The translations under genes were made by a program, and so were the position numbers. From positions 94,659,137 to 94,723,136 of the forward strand of contig CM059972.1 in assembly GCA_030490835.1 (NCBI GenBank): a stretch of 64,000 nucleotides of DNA, written 5' to 3'. This document shows positions 12,295-24,712 of the stretch, piece by piece. Under the pieces are notes generated by a model that ran no database searches, was not told where the DNA came from, and saw only the letters and a list, made by a program, of their open reading frames with translations. The DNA comes from Annona cherimola. Lineage: Eukaryota > Streptophyta > Magnoliopsida > Magnoliales > Annonaceae. Numbering within the stretch: position 1 is the first letter of the stretch; every line of letters starts with the position of its first letter.

Positions 12295-12575
12295 GGGTGT
12301 GTTTGGCAATTGATAGAAAATATTAATATCAAATTTTTCAATCGAAAACTTTTCACTCTCCACAACTATCATATTTTTTAATCATTTTTTACACTTTTCT
12401 CTACAACTACTCTACTTTTCAATCATTTTCTACACAACTATCTATACAACTAACCTATCTATTTTAACTTTATCCTCTTTACTTCTTATCATTACCCTTA
12501 TTGTGTCACATTATTTGACAATTTTTATTCTTTAAAACTTTTCATCAAAAGTTTTATCTATTCCTAAACACACCC
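12295..12575. repeat. MITE family B (Tourist-like), copy 1
   Basis: A 281-bp element with terminal inverted repeat GGGTGTGTTTGG (right end CCTAAACACACCC), flanked on both sides by TAA (12292-12294 and 12576-12578). A 3-bp TAA/TTA target site and this terminus fit PIF/Harbinger-type Tourist MITEs. The interior is AT-rich without ORFs. Confidence 0.8.
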
Positions 12576-12578
12576 TAA

Positions 12579-13780
12579 ATCTTCCCGCTTGAGTGCGGAT
12601 GTATTAGTTGTTGATGTTATTTTTTCTCCCCGTCAGTATTTACTATTTCCTTCCTAATACCAATTAAAAAAAACTTGAAGCATGATCATTTATTTTAGGC
12701 TTGTCTAAAAACCTATTCTTTTATTTTTAAATTTTTTTTATAAAACTACTTTCCAAAGTATATTTAATTAATATATAACGTTTTAACTCAAAATTATATT
12801 TAATTTATATATAAATTTTACCTTTTTAGATTCGGAAGTAGTCAGGGGTATTTTAGCCATTTCACATTGCCATCGACAGAAAACGTATCACCAGTGTCAG
12901 TGAAATGTGCTGCAAGTTATTTATACTCTACCGTATGTAGATAGATACAGCCATTCAGACTCGTATTAGCCTCAACACTCCTATATATAATTACCAATTA
13001 ATTTATCACAAATAAATTTAATATTTGAGATTAAGTACGGATAATTTTTCTCTTGACAATTACAGTATATAAACATAAATAATTACGTTGCTAAAAATGA
13101 TATACAAATTGTAAGGCAAGTATTTCTATGATGCTAATTAATACCATCAAAAATTTTTATGTTGTCATTCCTTTTTGGGCACACCTTAAAAGGTTATACC
13201 AAAACAATCTATCCCTTGCATCATAATTATCTGTTTAACTAGAATTTGTGAACCCCCATTTTAATACCCATAAAGCGAAGAATCAATATAAAAAATGACT
13301 CACTCTCAAAAAATATAAAAAATTATTTAATTTATATCTAATTATTAATTTTTAATTCAAAATTTATACCATCTAAAATATTCTTTCTATATAGATAAAT
13401 AATATTATGGATTATCATAACATTCCAATAAATTTGTGAATGAAGTTAACTTTTATACTTTACTTATGATTATAAATATTTTTAAGTAGGAATGGCCCTC
13501 CAAATTTTCGTTTGAAATGATTTTTGTTACCATAATTAAGAAAATAATTGTACATAAATGAAGTGGATTGAATTTTAACTCAACAATCGAACTCAATAAA
13601 AATGAGGAAGCAAGTTGTGTTGGAAACTATGAAGTACTTGCCAAACGCCGATATTTACCATTATCTTTATTAGGATATGCTAGCGTGCAGGTGGCTGCAA
13701 ATGTAGCACATATTAATGATGATATTAAAACTCAACAACATCATTTGGCTCACTAATACCATGGCATCAAAACTGAGCTA
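12579..13780. other. AT-rich intergenic, no gene seen
   Basis: Contains a 62-codon plus-strand ORF (13568-13756) with no recognised similarity, upstream signals or conserved motif. I do not call it a gene. Confidence 0.45.
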
Positions 13781-13787
13781 TTATTTA

Positions 13788-14095
13788 GTACACCAGGTGC
13801 CTAAGCTTAGTACACTTGGGTTCAAAAACTCATTTTTTATTTTTTAAATTTTTTTATAAAACTAGTAGTCTACGTATATTTAACATATGTATTAAGTTTT
13901 ACTTTTTTAGTTATTTAAATATTTTTTATTTTTTAAAAATTAAGGGTATTTTAGTCTTTTAAAATGTCCAAAATACCACCATTTTTTAAAAAATATGTAC
14001 AAATATTCAAAAATGGTAAAACTTAATACATAAATTAAATATAATTAAGTTACCGGTTTTATAAAAAACAGATTTTTTCGCAGGGTGCATTGAAT
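13788..14095. repeat. MITE family A, copy 2
   Basis: Same fold-back plan as the copy at 4853: TATTTAACATATGTATTAAG and TTTTACTTTTTTAGT in the left arm, AAAAATGGTAAAACTTAATA in the right arm, a central AAGGGTATTTTAG / CAAAATACCACC inverted pair, and terminal ACACCAGGTGC / GGGTGCAT motifs. Confidence 0.7.
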
Positions 14096-14099
14096 AAAA

Positions 14100-15060
14100 A
14101 ACCATCAAAACTCTTCTATAAGATCCAAATCCTCTGGTGTAATAATTTAAAAATATTTATAATACATTTAAATTAAGAAAAATACCTGGATTTATTTATG
14201 AATGCATTAAATATAATAATCTTTCGCAAAATTATTTATCTTATAAAAATACTATTTTAGATGGTTCAAATGTTAAATATACAACTTCTAAATTAACATG
14301 TAGTTAATCAAATAATTTTATTATATATATTTTATCCATTTTTAAGATTGGGCATAAGTAGAAGGTTCTAAACAGATGGGTGAGTTTGTAAACTCAGGCT
14401 TAGCCTCATGATCACACATGGTAGCTTACATGCCACAAGTTAAGATTTGGCTTTTGGCCCCTATATAATAAATGTAATAAAAGAAATTAGATGGGTGAGT
14501 TAGATTTTGATTCTGCCCACTTGATAGCACGCTAGCGTATCCCATCTTTATTGTGCGTTTGGTAATGGACGACAAAAAGAGGCCATAATATATTTTTTTT
14601 CCATTTGGACTTTTTAAAAAATTGTATGTTCATGTCCAAATGAAATAAATTGCGTGGTTCCCTAAGTCAGATTTTAACAAAGATAAACTTTTAAGATGTT
14701 AATCAACAGATTTTGTTCATTAACATGGGTTACACTTCCAGTCTTGGCCAGAGAAGTTTATTTTTCATTCTCAAAGTAATGTTTTCATCGTCATACTATT
14801 GGCAATATTCTTAGGTTTAAACCCCTAGAATTCAAAAGATTGAAAAATATGTACTTAAGTCGAATTAGAAAAATATCCTAATAAAAAAAGTATTACACTT
14901 CAGTGAACTTAGATACATTTTGTAGATTAAGTAATTTATAATGTTTATTAATATTTATTTGGTTAAAATATGGAAAATCACATTAATAGGAGACTTAGGC
15001 AGGCCACAATAAATTTTAGAGCGATATGATGAATTTATATTTATTGCTGAATGATCTTTT
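14100..15060. other. AT-rich intergenic
   Basis: No gene. A short fold-back (TCCATTTGGAC near 14601 with GTCCAAATGAAAT near 14635) is visible. The block near 14260-14345 (TTTTAGATGGTTCAAATGTT) resembles 30690-30770, pointing to an older shared repeat. Confidence 0.35.
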
Positions 15061-15067
15061 CCGACAG

Positions 15068-15365
15068 GTCTAACAACCTAATTTTTTGTTTTTTTTTGAA
15101 TTTTTTTTATAAACATGTTAATGTAGTTTTACTTAATCTATAACCAAGTTTTACCATTTTTTAATATTTATATATATTTATTTTGGATTTCTAAAAATAG
15201 AGGTATTTAAGTCATTTCAAATAATTTAAAATGACTTAAATGCTCCCATTTTTAAAAATCCAAAATAGATATATATAAATATCCAAAAATGCTAAAACTT
15301 AATTTATAGATTAAGTACAACTAAATTAACATATTTATAAAAAAAAATTAAAAAAAAAAGGTTTT
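15068..15365. repeat. MITE family A, copy 3
   Basis: Inverted arms: CCAAGTTTTACCATTTTTTA and TTATATATATTTATTTTGGA on the left; their inverses (CCAAAATAGATATATATAAA, then AAAAATGCTAAAACTTAATT) on the right. The centre is GAGGTATTTAAGTCATTT / AAATGACTTAAATGCTCC. It lies about 460 bp upstream of the NAC promoter. Confidence 0.7.
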
Positions 15366-15825
15366 TGGATCGGTCTGAACTCACCAAATCTCAGACCATT
15401 CTAAGAAGATATAAGAAGATGGGTACTCATATTTATTAGGGTCTGCGGAACTATCCATTTAACCAAACGAATATTAATAAATAGATATATGTGTGTGTAT
15501 ATATATAATGGGTAGCTTGGATGGCAAAAAATAGGAGAATTTACATTTGGAACCGGTTCCATTGAAGTGTGACCCGGTAAAAACATGATGGGAGTGGTGG
15601 TGTAAGTCGTTATAAACGGAAAAACCGCGTCATGCTCATGGATTTTGTGACTCTCGAATGTCCACAAAGACTTTCTGTCTCTTTCAAGGAGAGAAGGAAT
15701 GGATGGTGGGCCAACTTCCAACCGCGTGGAGCCCACCATCATGATCACAGCCCCTACCCCGATCATTTTCCATATCCGACAATACCCTTCCTCTAAATTT
15801 CCCTGCTTCCCTTCAATGCCATTGC

Positions 15826-15834
15826 TATATATAA
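15826..15834 (+). promoter_or_regulatory. TATA box of the NAC gene
   Basis: TATATATAA lies about 130 bp before the NAC start codon in an otherwise C-rich leader (CTCCCCAGCC, CACTCCCC). The spacing gives a 5' UTR of roughly 100 nt, usual for plant genes. No other TATA-like site is as well placed. Confidence 0.6.
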
Positions 15835-15958
15835 GGCTCCCCAGCCACCATATCATTCATCCCACACACTCCCCAACTCCCGCCCCACTACTCTCTCAAT
15901 ATATTACAACCCTCATATCGATTCTATCAAATCTACTCCCCTTCTGAATTAAATTAAC

Positions 15959-17634
15959 ATGGATAAACAACCAGCAGCTTCATCACCAGACTTTGATCTT
16001 CCCGGATTCAGATTCCACCCAACCGAAGAAGAGCTCCTTGATTTCTATCTCAAAGGCATTCTCTACGGAAAGAAGCTCACCTTCAACGTCATCGGCACCC
16101 TCAACTTGTATCGCCATGACCCTTGGGAATTGCCAGGTACGTGAGTGCCCTTCGAGTTTTATTGATTTGGGTGTATAGCTGCTGTGCATGCATGTATGTG
16201 CTTTAGTGTTTCGACTTTGGATTGAATTCCATATATGAACCCATTAATCACAGGTCTCGCTAAGATTGGTGAGAGAGAATGGTATTTCTTCGTGCCCAGA
16301 GATCGACGCCATGCAAATGGTGGCCGCCCCAATCGGACCACCGAGAATGGGTTTTGGAAGGCCACTGGTTCCGACCGGCCCATCCGGAGAATCAAAGATC
16401 CCAAGCACGTTATTGGGTTGAGGAAGACCCTGGTTTTCTACCAAGGGAGAGCTCCCCGGGGTCGCAAGACCGACTGGGTCATGAACGAATATAGGCTGCC
16501 TGACGCATCTCCCTCCCCCAAGGTATAAAACCATATATGTATACTTAACAAATTTAATTTCTATCAAAAAAAGAATTAATTAGCATAAAATATATATTCC
16601 AAAATTATATATTAATCCACATCCACCTCCCCAAATCCTCCAATTAAAGTCTCATTCTATTATCTGTGTTCTTTCTTTTTTGTTATTAAAAGCAACTATT
16701 TTTTGGTTGCATATAATGCTTACTTGGCTGCATATACATCAATTTCGCTAGGATGATGAGATTCAAATGCAGCCAGCTTTTGCCTTAAATGTAATGGAAA
16801 TTTGACGAAAAATAATATAGTAATTTTAGCTACAGAACATGATAACTAGCAGTATCAAATACTAGAAGTAGCCAAATCTGTAGTTAACTACAAAATTAAC
16901 CACGTATATAAACTTTTGGTGTCGTGAATGTTTTGAATCCCAATTAACACTCCTAATACTTAATTAGTCATTGCTATAAGCTCGCCCGTATAATTACCAC
17001 TTTTGAGTCATACAGAAAATAAATCAACCGTCAAAATTACCTCCGTGTAAGCAACATAGTCCGTATTAGAAGATGAGTTTGGTGGAATTTTGGGTTCGTT
17101 GACTTGGAAATTAACCACAAGAAAACAAAGTCTTAAAGTCATGTTTGTGGCTTTGTACCCAACAAAAGATGGCCAGTGCCACATTTCTATGTGAATTTCA
17201 AACCAGATTTGTCTGTAGCTTGACTAGAAGCTTCTTATTTGGTGCAGGAAGATATCGTGCTGTGCAAGATCTACAGGAAGGCCACGTCTCTTAAGGTGCT
17301 GGAGCAAAGAGCAGCCATGGAAGAAGACATGAGGACATCTCAGGTTTCCATCTCCGAGGCTGACATGGTTTTGTCGCCTGATCAAGAGAGCTTGCCGACG
17401 ACCACGACGACGATGCTGCTGCACAAGGAGGATGTTTGGGAAGTAGAGGAGCTGAAAAAGAAGAGGAATGAGAAAGAGGTTGAGGTGAGCTCGAAGCAAA
17501 CAAGCAGCTGGGCCAAAGAAAACCTTCCAGAGCTTCAACTGCCCAAATTCAGTGATTGGATGCAGGATCCTTTCACCTTGCGAAGCCCATGGATGGATAA
17601 CTGGACTTCCTATGCAAATGTGATGAACTTCTAG
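15959..17634 (+). CDS. NAC-domain transcription factor, three exons
   Basis: DNA-binding NAC transcription factor, nuclear. Exons: 15959-16136, 16254-16522 and 17248-17634, all with GT-AG introns (117 and 725 nt) and a continuous frame of 277 residues. NAC subdomain A is [18 protein letters not shown] (residues 14-31), then DPWELPG at the exon 1/2 junction, [15 protein letters not shown] at residues 94-98, [18 protein letters not shown] in subdomain D, and [10 protein letters not shown] opening exon 3. The three-exon layout, with the NAC domain split over exons 1-3, is the family norm. The C-terminal part (from about residue 165) is acidic with a Thr run, then a K/E-rich stretch. It ends in a W-rich acidic tail ([16 protein letters not shown]), a likely activation region. 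The start codon is the first ATG after the TATA box. It resembles the ANAC094/ANAC035 branch by recollection only. Stress, ageing or developmental roles cannot be chosen from sequence. Confidence 0.95.
16690..16925. repeat. Dispersed repeat C in NAC intron 2
   Basis: The block GCATATAATGCTTACTTGGC, then TGCATATACATCAATTT, and the end TATATAAACTTTTGGTGTCG recur in diverged form at 17965-18345, just after the gene. The right end resembles an inverted CACTA-type terminus (CACGACACCAAAAG). It may be a miniature element that entered twice around this gene. Confidence 0.45.
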
Positions 17635-17964
17635 CTGGAACAGCCAGCTTTCGAGGAATATGCATGTAGATACTTCTGTTTTCCCCTTGACTTGCGGATT
17701 TCAGGTTGAGTAGAGGATATGAAGGGATTTGAGGGTGAATTAAGTGGTGACTCTTTTATTTCTTTTCTTTTCGTAGGTGCTGAAAATAAGAGTTGTACTT
17801 TAAAATTCCATCAATTCCTGCTCCTCCAAAGGTGGATCGATGTTTCCTATGTTTTGTTAATTTAGAACCAAAGGTATTATAAAAAATCAATGGATCTTGC
17901 AAAATCATGTGTTTAATTTAGATGAGTAGAACCCTTTTGGGTAGTAAATGGAGAGTTTTCATTC

Positions 17965-18345
17965 TTGTCACTGCAACGAAGTTCATTCGGAATTGCTGGT
18001 TTTTGTCCTACATATAACGTTTACTTGGCTATGTATACATCAGTTTGATTGCATATAATATATTTGGCTGCATATATAGATAATTACCTTTTTTATGAAG
18101 ATATATAGTTAAATACTTAAGAGTAGTAACATTTGCTCAGATGTAGTCAGTTTTCTCTTTATATATAACAAATATTAATATTTAATGCTCACATTTAGAT
18201 TTAACTGTAAATAATAATAATAATAATAATAATGACATTTTTAACTACAAAAGATGATAGTTTGTAGCATTTGATGCTAGATTTAGCGAAATCTAAATTT
18301 GGTTGCAAAAAATTTGCTACATATATAAATTTTTGGTGTTGTATT
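17965..18345. repeat. Dispersed repeat C downstream of NAC, with (AAT)n
   Basis: Second copy of the repeat in NAC intron 2: ACATATAACGTTTACTTGGC, then GTATACATCAGTTT, to TATATAAATTTTTGGTGTTG. The left end CACTGCAACGAA and right end TTTTGGTGTTGTA could be degenerate terminal inverted repeats. An (AAT)8-like microsatellite lies inside at about 18208-18236. Confidence 0.45.
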
Positions 18346-19695
18346 TCAATTTATATTAATAAATAAGCTAATTTCAATATTAGAGATAGGAATCCATAAA
18401 CTGGAAATGGTAAGTGATTCCCTACCACTAACCTACTTCCTGAACTGTTTGGTCATCAATGGAAATTCTACTTCAAGAAATCAAAGCACAAGCAACTACA
18501 ATAAGTTCATTGTGATTTACTCATGTTATTCGATTTGGCAACTAAGTAGCTCATACCATGGTTGATTTGTAGCATCCAAATCAGATGATCATATATCTTG
18601 GTGAGGATGCCCACCCAATTTTAGTGTAAATCAACGTTTCTTGGACCTGTTGTCCTCCTTTTGAATATATACATGATTTTATATCAAAAAATCTTATTTG
18701 GGTAATGTGGGTTAATTTAACTTATTATAGTTTAGTAGAAGAAGAGACTAGAGTAATAGGGAGGGAGTTTATGAGAAAGGTGAAATCGTGGTTCTTGTTG
18801 AATAATACAAGCTTCAAACTTCATTAACAATTAAATATACAAATAAAGGACAGGATATAAACTTTTTTAATCCAATCAAAATCAGTTGCCGCCTATTACT
18901 AGCTCAGATGGTCATAGGCAATGTCTCAGTTAGCCTTTGTCCTGGTAACAAATTTGGATTTAAATGTTTTGGGAGTTTTTTGTCTCTTGATTGATATTTG
19001 AGAGCTTGTAATCTCCTTGTGAAAAATTATAAAAATTGTTTTAGAGTTTAATTGTAATATGAGTTGAGATATAATATAAATATACATCAATCAAAAATCC
19101 AAATTATTTATTATATTTAAAATTTTCATTTTAGCTAAGATTGTAATTATTAAATTGATAACATTTTTAGCAGGCAACACAATGGACAGCACAAAAGCCG
19201 ACATTGAAGTCATTTTTAAAGACAAATAATTTTTTCAACTAGCTAAGCTAAGTTGTTACTTTACCTTGTTTTTAAAAGCTACTACCTTATCCTGTCTTAG
19301 GCCAGGTTGTTCTAAAGTCTATCTGATATTATTTTTTCAAAATCAAATAGGTTTCAATTTTGAATCCAAATCATTTATTTAAAATAGTTTTTGTATTATA
19401 TTTTAAAATAATAAATTATTCCACTAATCTTACTTAAGAACCTATCATTAACATAATAACAACATAATTTTAAAATGTTTTTTAAATGAATTAAGTAATA
19501 TATGGATTAAAAATTTTATTTTAAAAGATATATTTTATATCCTTAAATTACAATATATTCATAAAATATATTAATATATATATATATTAGCAATTCAGGT
19601 TGGTTTCTTCGGTACCCAAATCTTAAACCTATTCTACCCTAATTGCTCCAATTTTTTTATTTAGAAACTCCTGCCTTATAAGTAAGAAAATGAGA
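18346..19695. other. Intergenic, no gene seen
   Basis: AT-rich. No ORF, RNA gene or clear repeat border recognised. Confidence 0.5.
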
Positions 19696-19699
19696 ATTT

Positions 19700-19978
19700 A
19701 CAACGTGTTTAGTAAATTTTAAAACTTTTCTATCTAAATTTTTTTTTCATTTAAACTTTTATCTCTCAGTAAATACCTTACTTTCTATTTATTTCTTCAC
19801 ATCTTTCATACAACTATTTTATTTTTAAATCATTTTTCATTGACTTTTCGTACAACTACCCTATTTATTTTAAATTTATTATATTCAATTTTCATTATAC
19901 CCCTGGCATATCACATCACTTGTCCTGTTTTAAAAACTTTTCACTTAAAAATTTTGCCAATTACAAAACACACACTTA
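19700..19978. repeat. MITE family B, degenerate copy
   Basis: The interior matches the copy at 12295 (TTTTTCATTGACTTTTCGTA, ACAACTACCCTATTTATTTT, ATTATACCCCTGGCATATCA). The ends are decayed (AACGTGTTTAG on the left, ACAAAACACACA on the right) and no clean target duplication remains. Confidence 0.6.
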
Positions 19979-19979
19979 C

Positions 19980-20840
19980 TATATATTTTAGTCGCCCAAT
20001 GTGTTGACTCATAGATATTATATCCAAGTTGCGCACTTAACTGTAATTGGTTTTATTTGAGGAAAGCTCTTATAAAACACCTGATAGAATATTTATATAT
20101 TGATGTACAAATTTGTGGAAAATAAATATATAAATATGTAGTACAATAAAAGACAAAGTTTAGTTTCTTAGAGATAAATTGAATTAGTGAGTGTTATGTC
20201 TTTTTAAAATTTTACGAACTTAAATCCGATTGTTCTTAAATCGGTTAGTAATATTTGAAACATGAATATTGTCCTAAGGCCTATCAGTTACTATATATAG
20301 TTCAATTATTCCAGTACTCCCACAAAAAGTTAGAAATATTAGTTTACCGATTGATTTAAATTTTTTGTTAGGAACTTAGTTGAAGCAATAAATAATTAGT
20401 TTTGAACATAATTAATTTTAAATTATATTAAATTTTATAAGAATAATATATATTGTTCACAGGTAGTTAAAATTTTATTTAAATGTACTTTTAAAAATCT
20501 TTTTAAAGATATTTATTCAATATTTTAAACACAATGGTAATTTATTTTTAAAAGTACATAATTATATTTTTAAGGTCTTTGATTTTTTGGGGTTGGACAG
20601 AAAAGTAAAATGTAATCTGAAATTAAAATAATAACATCAAGTTTAGATTTTAGAAATAAATTTAAGATCGGGGAATAATTAATTTCTTAAAAGTAACAGG
20701 AGGGTACGACAATTTTTTTTTTGGCGATTAATGTTTTGCCAGTTTGCTTTACACATGTAACCAGGTTATATGGGCTGGAATTTGGGATATCAAAAAAGCC
20801 ATTGACAACTGCATTGTAGCGAATTTCCTTATAAAAATAA
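19980..20840. other. Intergenic, no gene seen
   Basis: AT-rich. A 65-codon minus-strand ORF at its end (20687-20884) overlaps the MITE arm that follows and has no recognised motif. Confidence 0.45.
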
Positions 20841-20845
20841 GGGTA

Positions 20846-21275
20846 AATGCCACGTACAACTACGAATTTTACTTTTAATTCCACCTATATTTATGATTTT
20901 TTAAACATTTCTAATATACCCATAAAATTAGAAATTTGCTAAAGAGGCCGTTAGCACCTCTATAAAATGACGAATATACCCCCAAATCTTAATATAATTT
21001 GATGTTAGTTTCCTCAAAACTAAAAATTTACATTTAAATAATATATGATTTTATAGTTGTAAAAGTGCTAAAAAAATTCATTTGAATGTAAATTTTTAGC
21101 TATAAAATTATAACTAGTGGAGAACATTTTCATCATTTTACAAGGGTAATAACGACCCATTTAACGGATTCTTGGCGGCGTAGGTAATTTTAAGTAAAGT
21201 ACGTGCATATATTAGAAATTTTTAAAAAATCATTAATATTAGTGAAATTAAAGGTAAAATTCATAAATATATCTA
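20846..21275. repeat. MITE-like element with long inverted arms (family D)
   Basis: The left arm at about 20860-20925 (GAATTTTACTTTTAATTCCA, then ATTTATGATTTTTTAAACAT, TTCTAATATA) is the inverse of the right arm at about 21205-21268 (TATATTAGAAATTTTTAAAA, then TCATTAATATTAGTGAAATT, AAAGGTAAAATTC). The arms are about 65 bp with roughly 280 bp between them. No ORF; no other copy recognised in the window. Confidence 0.55.
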
Positions 21276-21279
21276 GAAT

Positions 21280-22190
21280 TTTCCTTGAAAATAAAGTTTG
21301 TTGCAACATGAGGGAGGAGATCCAAATTAAGCAAGGGCATCAAGCAAAGTTTTCAGCAAACATGAATAGAGCCCGCCAACGTCCCATATTCCACATTCTT
21401 TTTGTGGGAAGGCTAAAGAGACAGGAATAGGCACAGCAGAAGAGGCCTGCAAGCTATAATTAATTTTCATCTCTCCTACAGGAATTCAAGTTGCTAGAGA
21501 TTATTAATTAAACTTTTGTGGAAAGTGGACAATAGGAAGAAGGCAGATTCGGTCACGTCTATCATCTTTGTATGGATATGCATACTTCTTTTATTGACTT
21601 GACTCGACTTGACTTGACTTTGCTTTTGCTTGCGTTCAATTCCACATAAGAATTTACAGGGTGGGTACCGTGTACGGTTGCAACTAAAGCCACTTTGAAT
21701 TTTTTTTTTTTTTTTACATATATCCAAACTATGCATTATATTTAAAAATAGTTTTGTTTAGTTGTGAAAAATTAACATAAATTAAAGATTTTTATAATTT
21801 ACAATATTAAAAATATAATTTTAAGAAGCCGCATGCATTTACATTTACTATGGTTGTACGCAATCCAATTAAAATGAATTTTTGTTTTCTAAAATTATTT
21901 TTGGAGAATAATATAATGTATGGCTTGGATTTAAACAAAAATAAGAAATGAAAAATACATGGAGTGCAAGTGTTGAATTATGGGTTGTTTTGGTATAAGA
22001 ATAATGGAATGTATATTATAAGATAAAGTAAGAATAAAAAAAAAAATAAGATAGCTGTATAGAAATATATGAAAAAATTATTGAAAAGGTACGAGAAAGT
22101 TATCGAAACATGGGGTTAAATAGGGAAAAAATATGGTAATTGTGTATTAACTTTTCATTCTGTATTCCCGGCTTAAATTCCAATCCTAAA
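21280..22190. other. Intergenic, no gene seen
   Basis: Contains a poly(T) run near 21700 and a CTTGACTTGACT-type microsatellite near 21597-21620. The last 200 bp (TGGGTTGTTTTGGTATAAGA to AAATTCCAATCCTAAAT) may be a MITE cut by the LTR that follows. Confidence 0.4.
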
Positions 22191-22193
22191 TGG

Positions 22194-23947
22194 TGTTGGT
22201 CCCGAGTTAATGGCTAAACCCAAGAGGGGAGGGGTGAATTGGGTTCTTTAAAAAAATTCTTTGATAAATTAAAATCCTAACCCCTTGAAAGATTAATCCC
22301 CTTTTTGAAAGCAAATAGAGAGTAATAAGATAAAGCAGTAAAAGAAAGCAACAGACAAGATTTATAGTGGTTCGGGCAATCCTTCCCTACTCCACTCTTC
22401 CAAGCTCACACTCCGTTGTGACTTGGGTTCCACTATGTATTCCTCGAATACACTTAGAGTCTCCGCTCTCTTCTAGATTCAAGCTCTAGGGGGCATATAC
22501 AACTTAGAGCCTATGCTCTCTTCTAGATTCCAGCTCTAGGGGGCATAAACAACACACTGCACAAGTAGGTGATGAGTCACACTCCAATCACGCTACTTTG
22601 CATACACTTGATCTTAGCTACCCAAGCTAAATCAAGGTTAATACAACAAGACTTTGAAATAAGAAAAACTACACTTTACAGAGATGTGTAGGCAGGTTGA
22701 GCTCGAGGAAGAAATTAGAAGCAGCTTGGATGAGTATCGATGAAGCAGCTTGCAACTTGAAGCTCTTTCTTCCTTTGAATGTATATGGACCACTCAAAAA
22801 TGGAGAAAAGGAAATGGAAACACTTTCTTGCACTTCTTTTCTCTCTTTGGACTTTGTGATGTGTATATGAGTGTCTTGTATATTCTTTCACGTTCATTTG
22901 AGTGTCCTTTTATAGAGTGAGGAAGATTTGAACGTTGTAGAGGTGGTTGGCGCGCAATAAATGATCTCCAACGTTCAAAAATTCGAACGTTATTTTCCAA
23001 GTCGAAGATGGAGTCGACTTGGCCTGCGACTTGGCTTCCAAGTCGCACCTGGAGTCGACCTCGTGTGCGACTCCAGTTCTTCAGATTCCCAAGTCTGAGT
23101 CTTGGGTCGACATGGCCTCAGACTTCAACTCAAGTCGATCCTGGAGTCGACTTGGGTTGCGACTTGGTTCGGCCTTTGCTAAAAATGCTTTGATCTTCAT
23201 TTAATTTGCTTCTATCTTGCTTGGCTTTCTTCCTTTAGTCCTTTTGATTCTTGAATGATTGATTCATGCACCTTGCTTTGCGTCTGACTCATTTGATCTT
23301 TAAGACTTGAATATTTGAAACATACTTGTATCTTTGCCTTGGGCTTGATAGACTTGATTTGATCTTGAACTTGAATCCTTGCTTTGAACTTGAGATAAAT
23401 CAAGTTGTTCTTTGAAAATGTATTTGCATCTTGATTTGGATTATTCAAGTGGATTCTTGGAATGACCTTGAATCTGCATCTTTGAAGCTTGAAAGTCTCA
23501 AGTCGAGGATGGAGTCGACCTTGTCTGCGACTTCACCCAAGTCGCACCTGGAGTCGACTTGGCTTGCGACTTGGGCAACTTTGTGCCCCAAAATCAGGTC
23601 TGGACAGTTTTCTTCGACTGAAGTCGATAGTGAGGTCGACTTCGTGTTCGACTTGGCTTACCAAGTCGCAAGTGGAGTCGACTTAGCCTGCGACTTCACC
23701 TGCTACTCTTCCATTTCTGATTTTGCCTTTGAGGTTCAAAGTCAAGTCGATAGTGGAGTCGACTTTGGAATCGACTTCACCCTAAGTCGAAGTCCTAGTC
23801 GACTTGGGGATCGACTTGGCTATCTCAATTCCTTAAATCATTGAGCAAACTCATTAGTTCTCTTTAATATACTCAAATTAGCCTTTGTTAATCATCAAAA
23901 CTTAAGCTTTGGTCAATTTTGTTTTGTTTTAAACATTATTTCTAACA
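22194..23947 (-). mobile_element. Solo LTR of the Sirevirus family (middle age)
   Basis: Starts TGTTGGTCCCGAG and ends TCTAACA. It aligns along its length with the LTRs at 33984 and 43138 in the same orientation. The flanks are AATGG (22189-22193) and AATGA (23948-23952), a target duplication with one change. It keeps the TATA box (inverse of CCTTTTATAG, 22906-22915) and both GTCGAC palindrome clusters (about 23000-23170 and 23500-23820). It has two copies, not four, of the ~50-bp CTAGATTC repeat (22473, 22523). No internal element follows, so it arose by recombination between LTRs. Confidence 0.92.
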
Positions 23948-23952
23948 AATGA

Positions 23953-24345
23953 GTCCCTCATGCATTCGCTGCCCTGAGCTATCGGAATTCATAGGCAATA
24001 TTATGGACATTGAATTGTGAGGGCAAGAAAAATGAAGTTTCCAGACTTCTTGGATTTATAAAAAAATAATAAATAAATAAATCTTATAGTATTTGGCATA
24101 CAAATTCGGTCTGTCTCTTCTTAAATTGCAACGCCCTGAATCACCATGCCCTGTTGCCCCCTCCCCCTTTGTGACGATCCCACGCAATTTGCTGCTTTTT
24201 CCCTCTTCCTATCTTAGCTTCATTGATAGGAACATATAAATATTTCAGATGATGAATAGTTAACATATCTGGACAACGAAATTTATAATCAAGAACATCT
24301 TTTAGATTTTAAGCATGTCATCTGAAGATAAGGATAGAAGTTGTC
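23953..24345. other. Intergenic, no gene seen
   Basis: No feature recognised. Confidence 0.45.
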
Positions 24346-24349
24346 ATAA

Positions 24350-24515
24350 CCATGAAAAAAAAATCAAAAAATAAATATCTAAAATGCTTCAAAAATGGTA
24401 AAAATTTATACTCATGTTAAATACACTTAGATTAACAGTTTTATAAAAAACTTTGAAAAAAAATGAAAAAAAATGGGTGTATGCACCCCGAGAGCATACA
24501 GCGCTACATGCTCCC
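24350..24515. repeat. MITE family A, half copy (copy 4)
   Basis: Only one arm is present: TATCTAAAATGCTTCAAAAA, TGGTAAAAATTTATACTCAT, GTTAAATACACTTAGATTAA, ending in GGGTGTATGCACCCC. The other arm is missing, so the element was truncated. Confidence 0.65.
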
Positions 24516-24712
24516 AGGCGCATGCAATTGGGGTCCAAGTTGGAATCCCTCATCTTCTTCATAAAAAAATTGCAGGTCTATATCTTCTTCCTTTTTTAAC
24601 GATGAAAATTGCTGGTCTATACCTTTGACATTCAAAATATTTCAATAATGTTAAGTTCAAAGTTTAATATGACATACTCCAGAATTCACCAAACATTACT
24701 AATTCACTCTTG

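Noticed and set aside
13568..13756. 62-codon plus-strand ORF
   Set aside because: Protein-like in part, but no homology recognised, no promoter, and the length is within chance.
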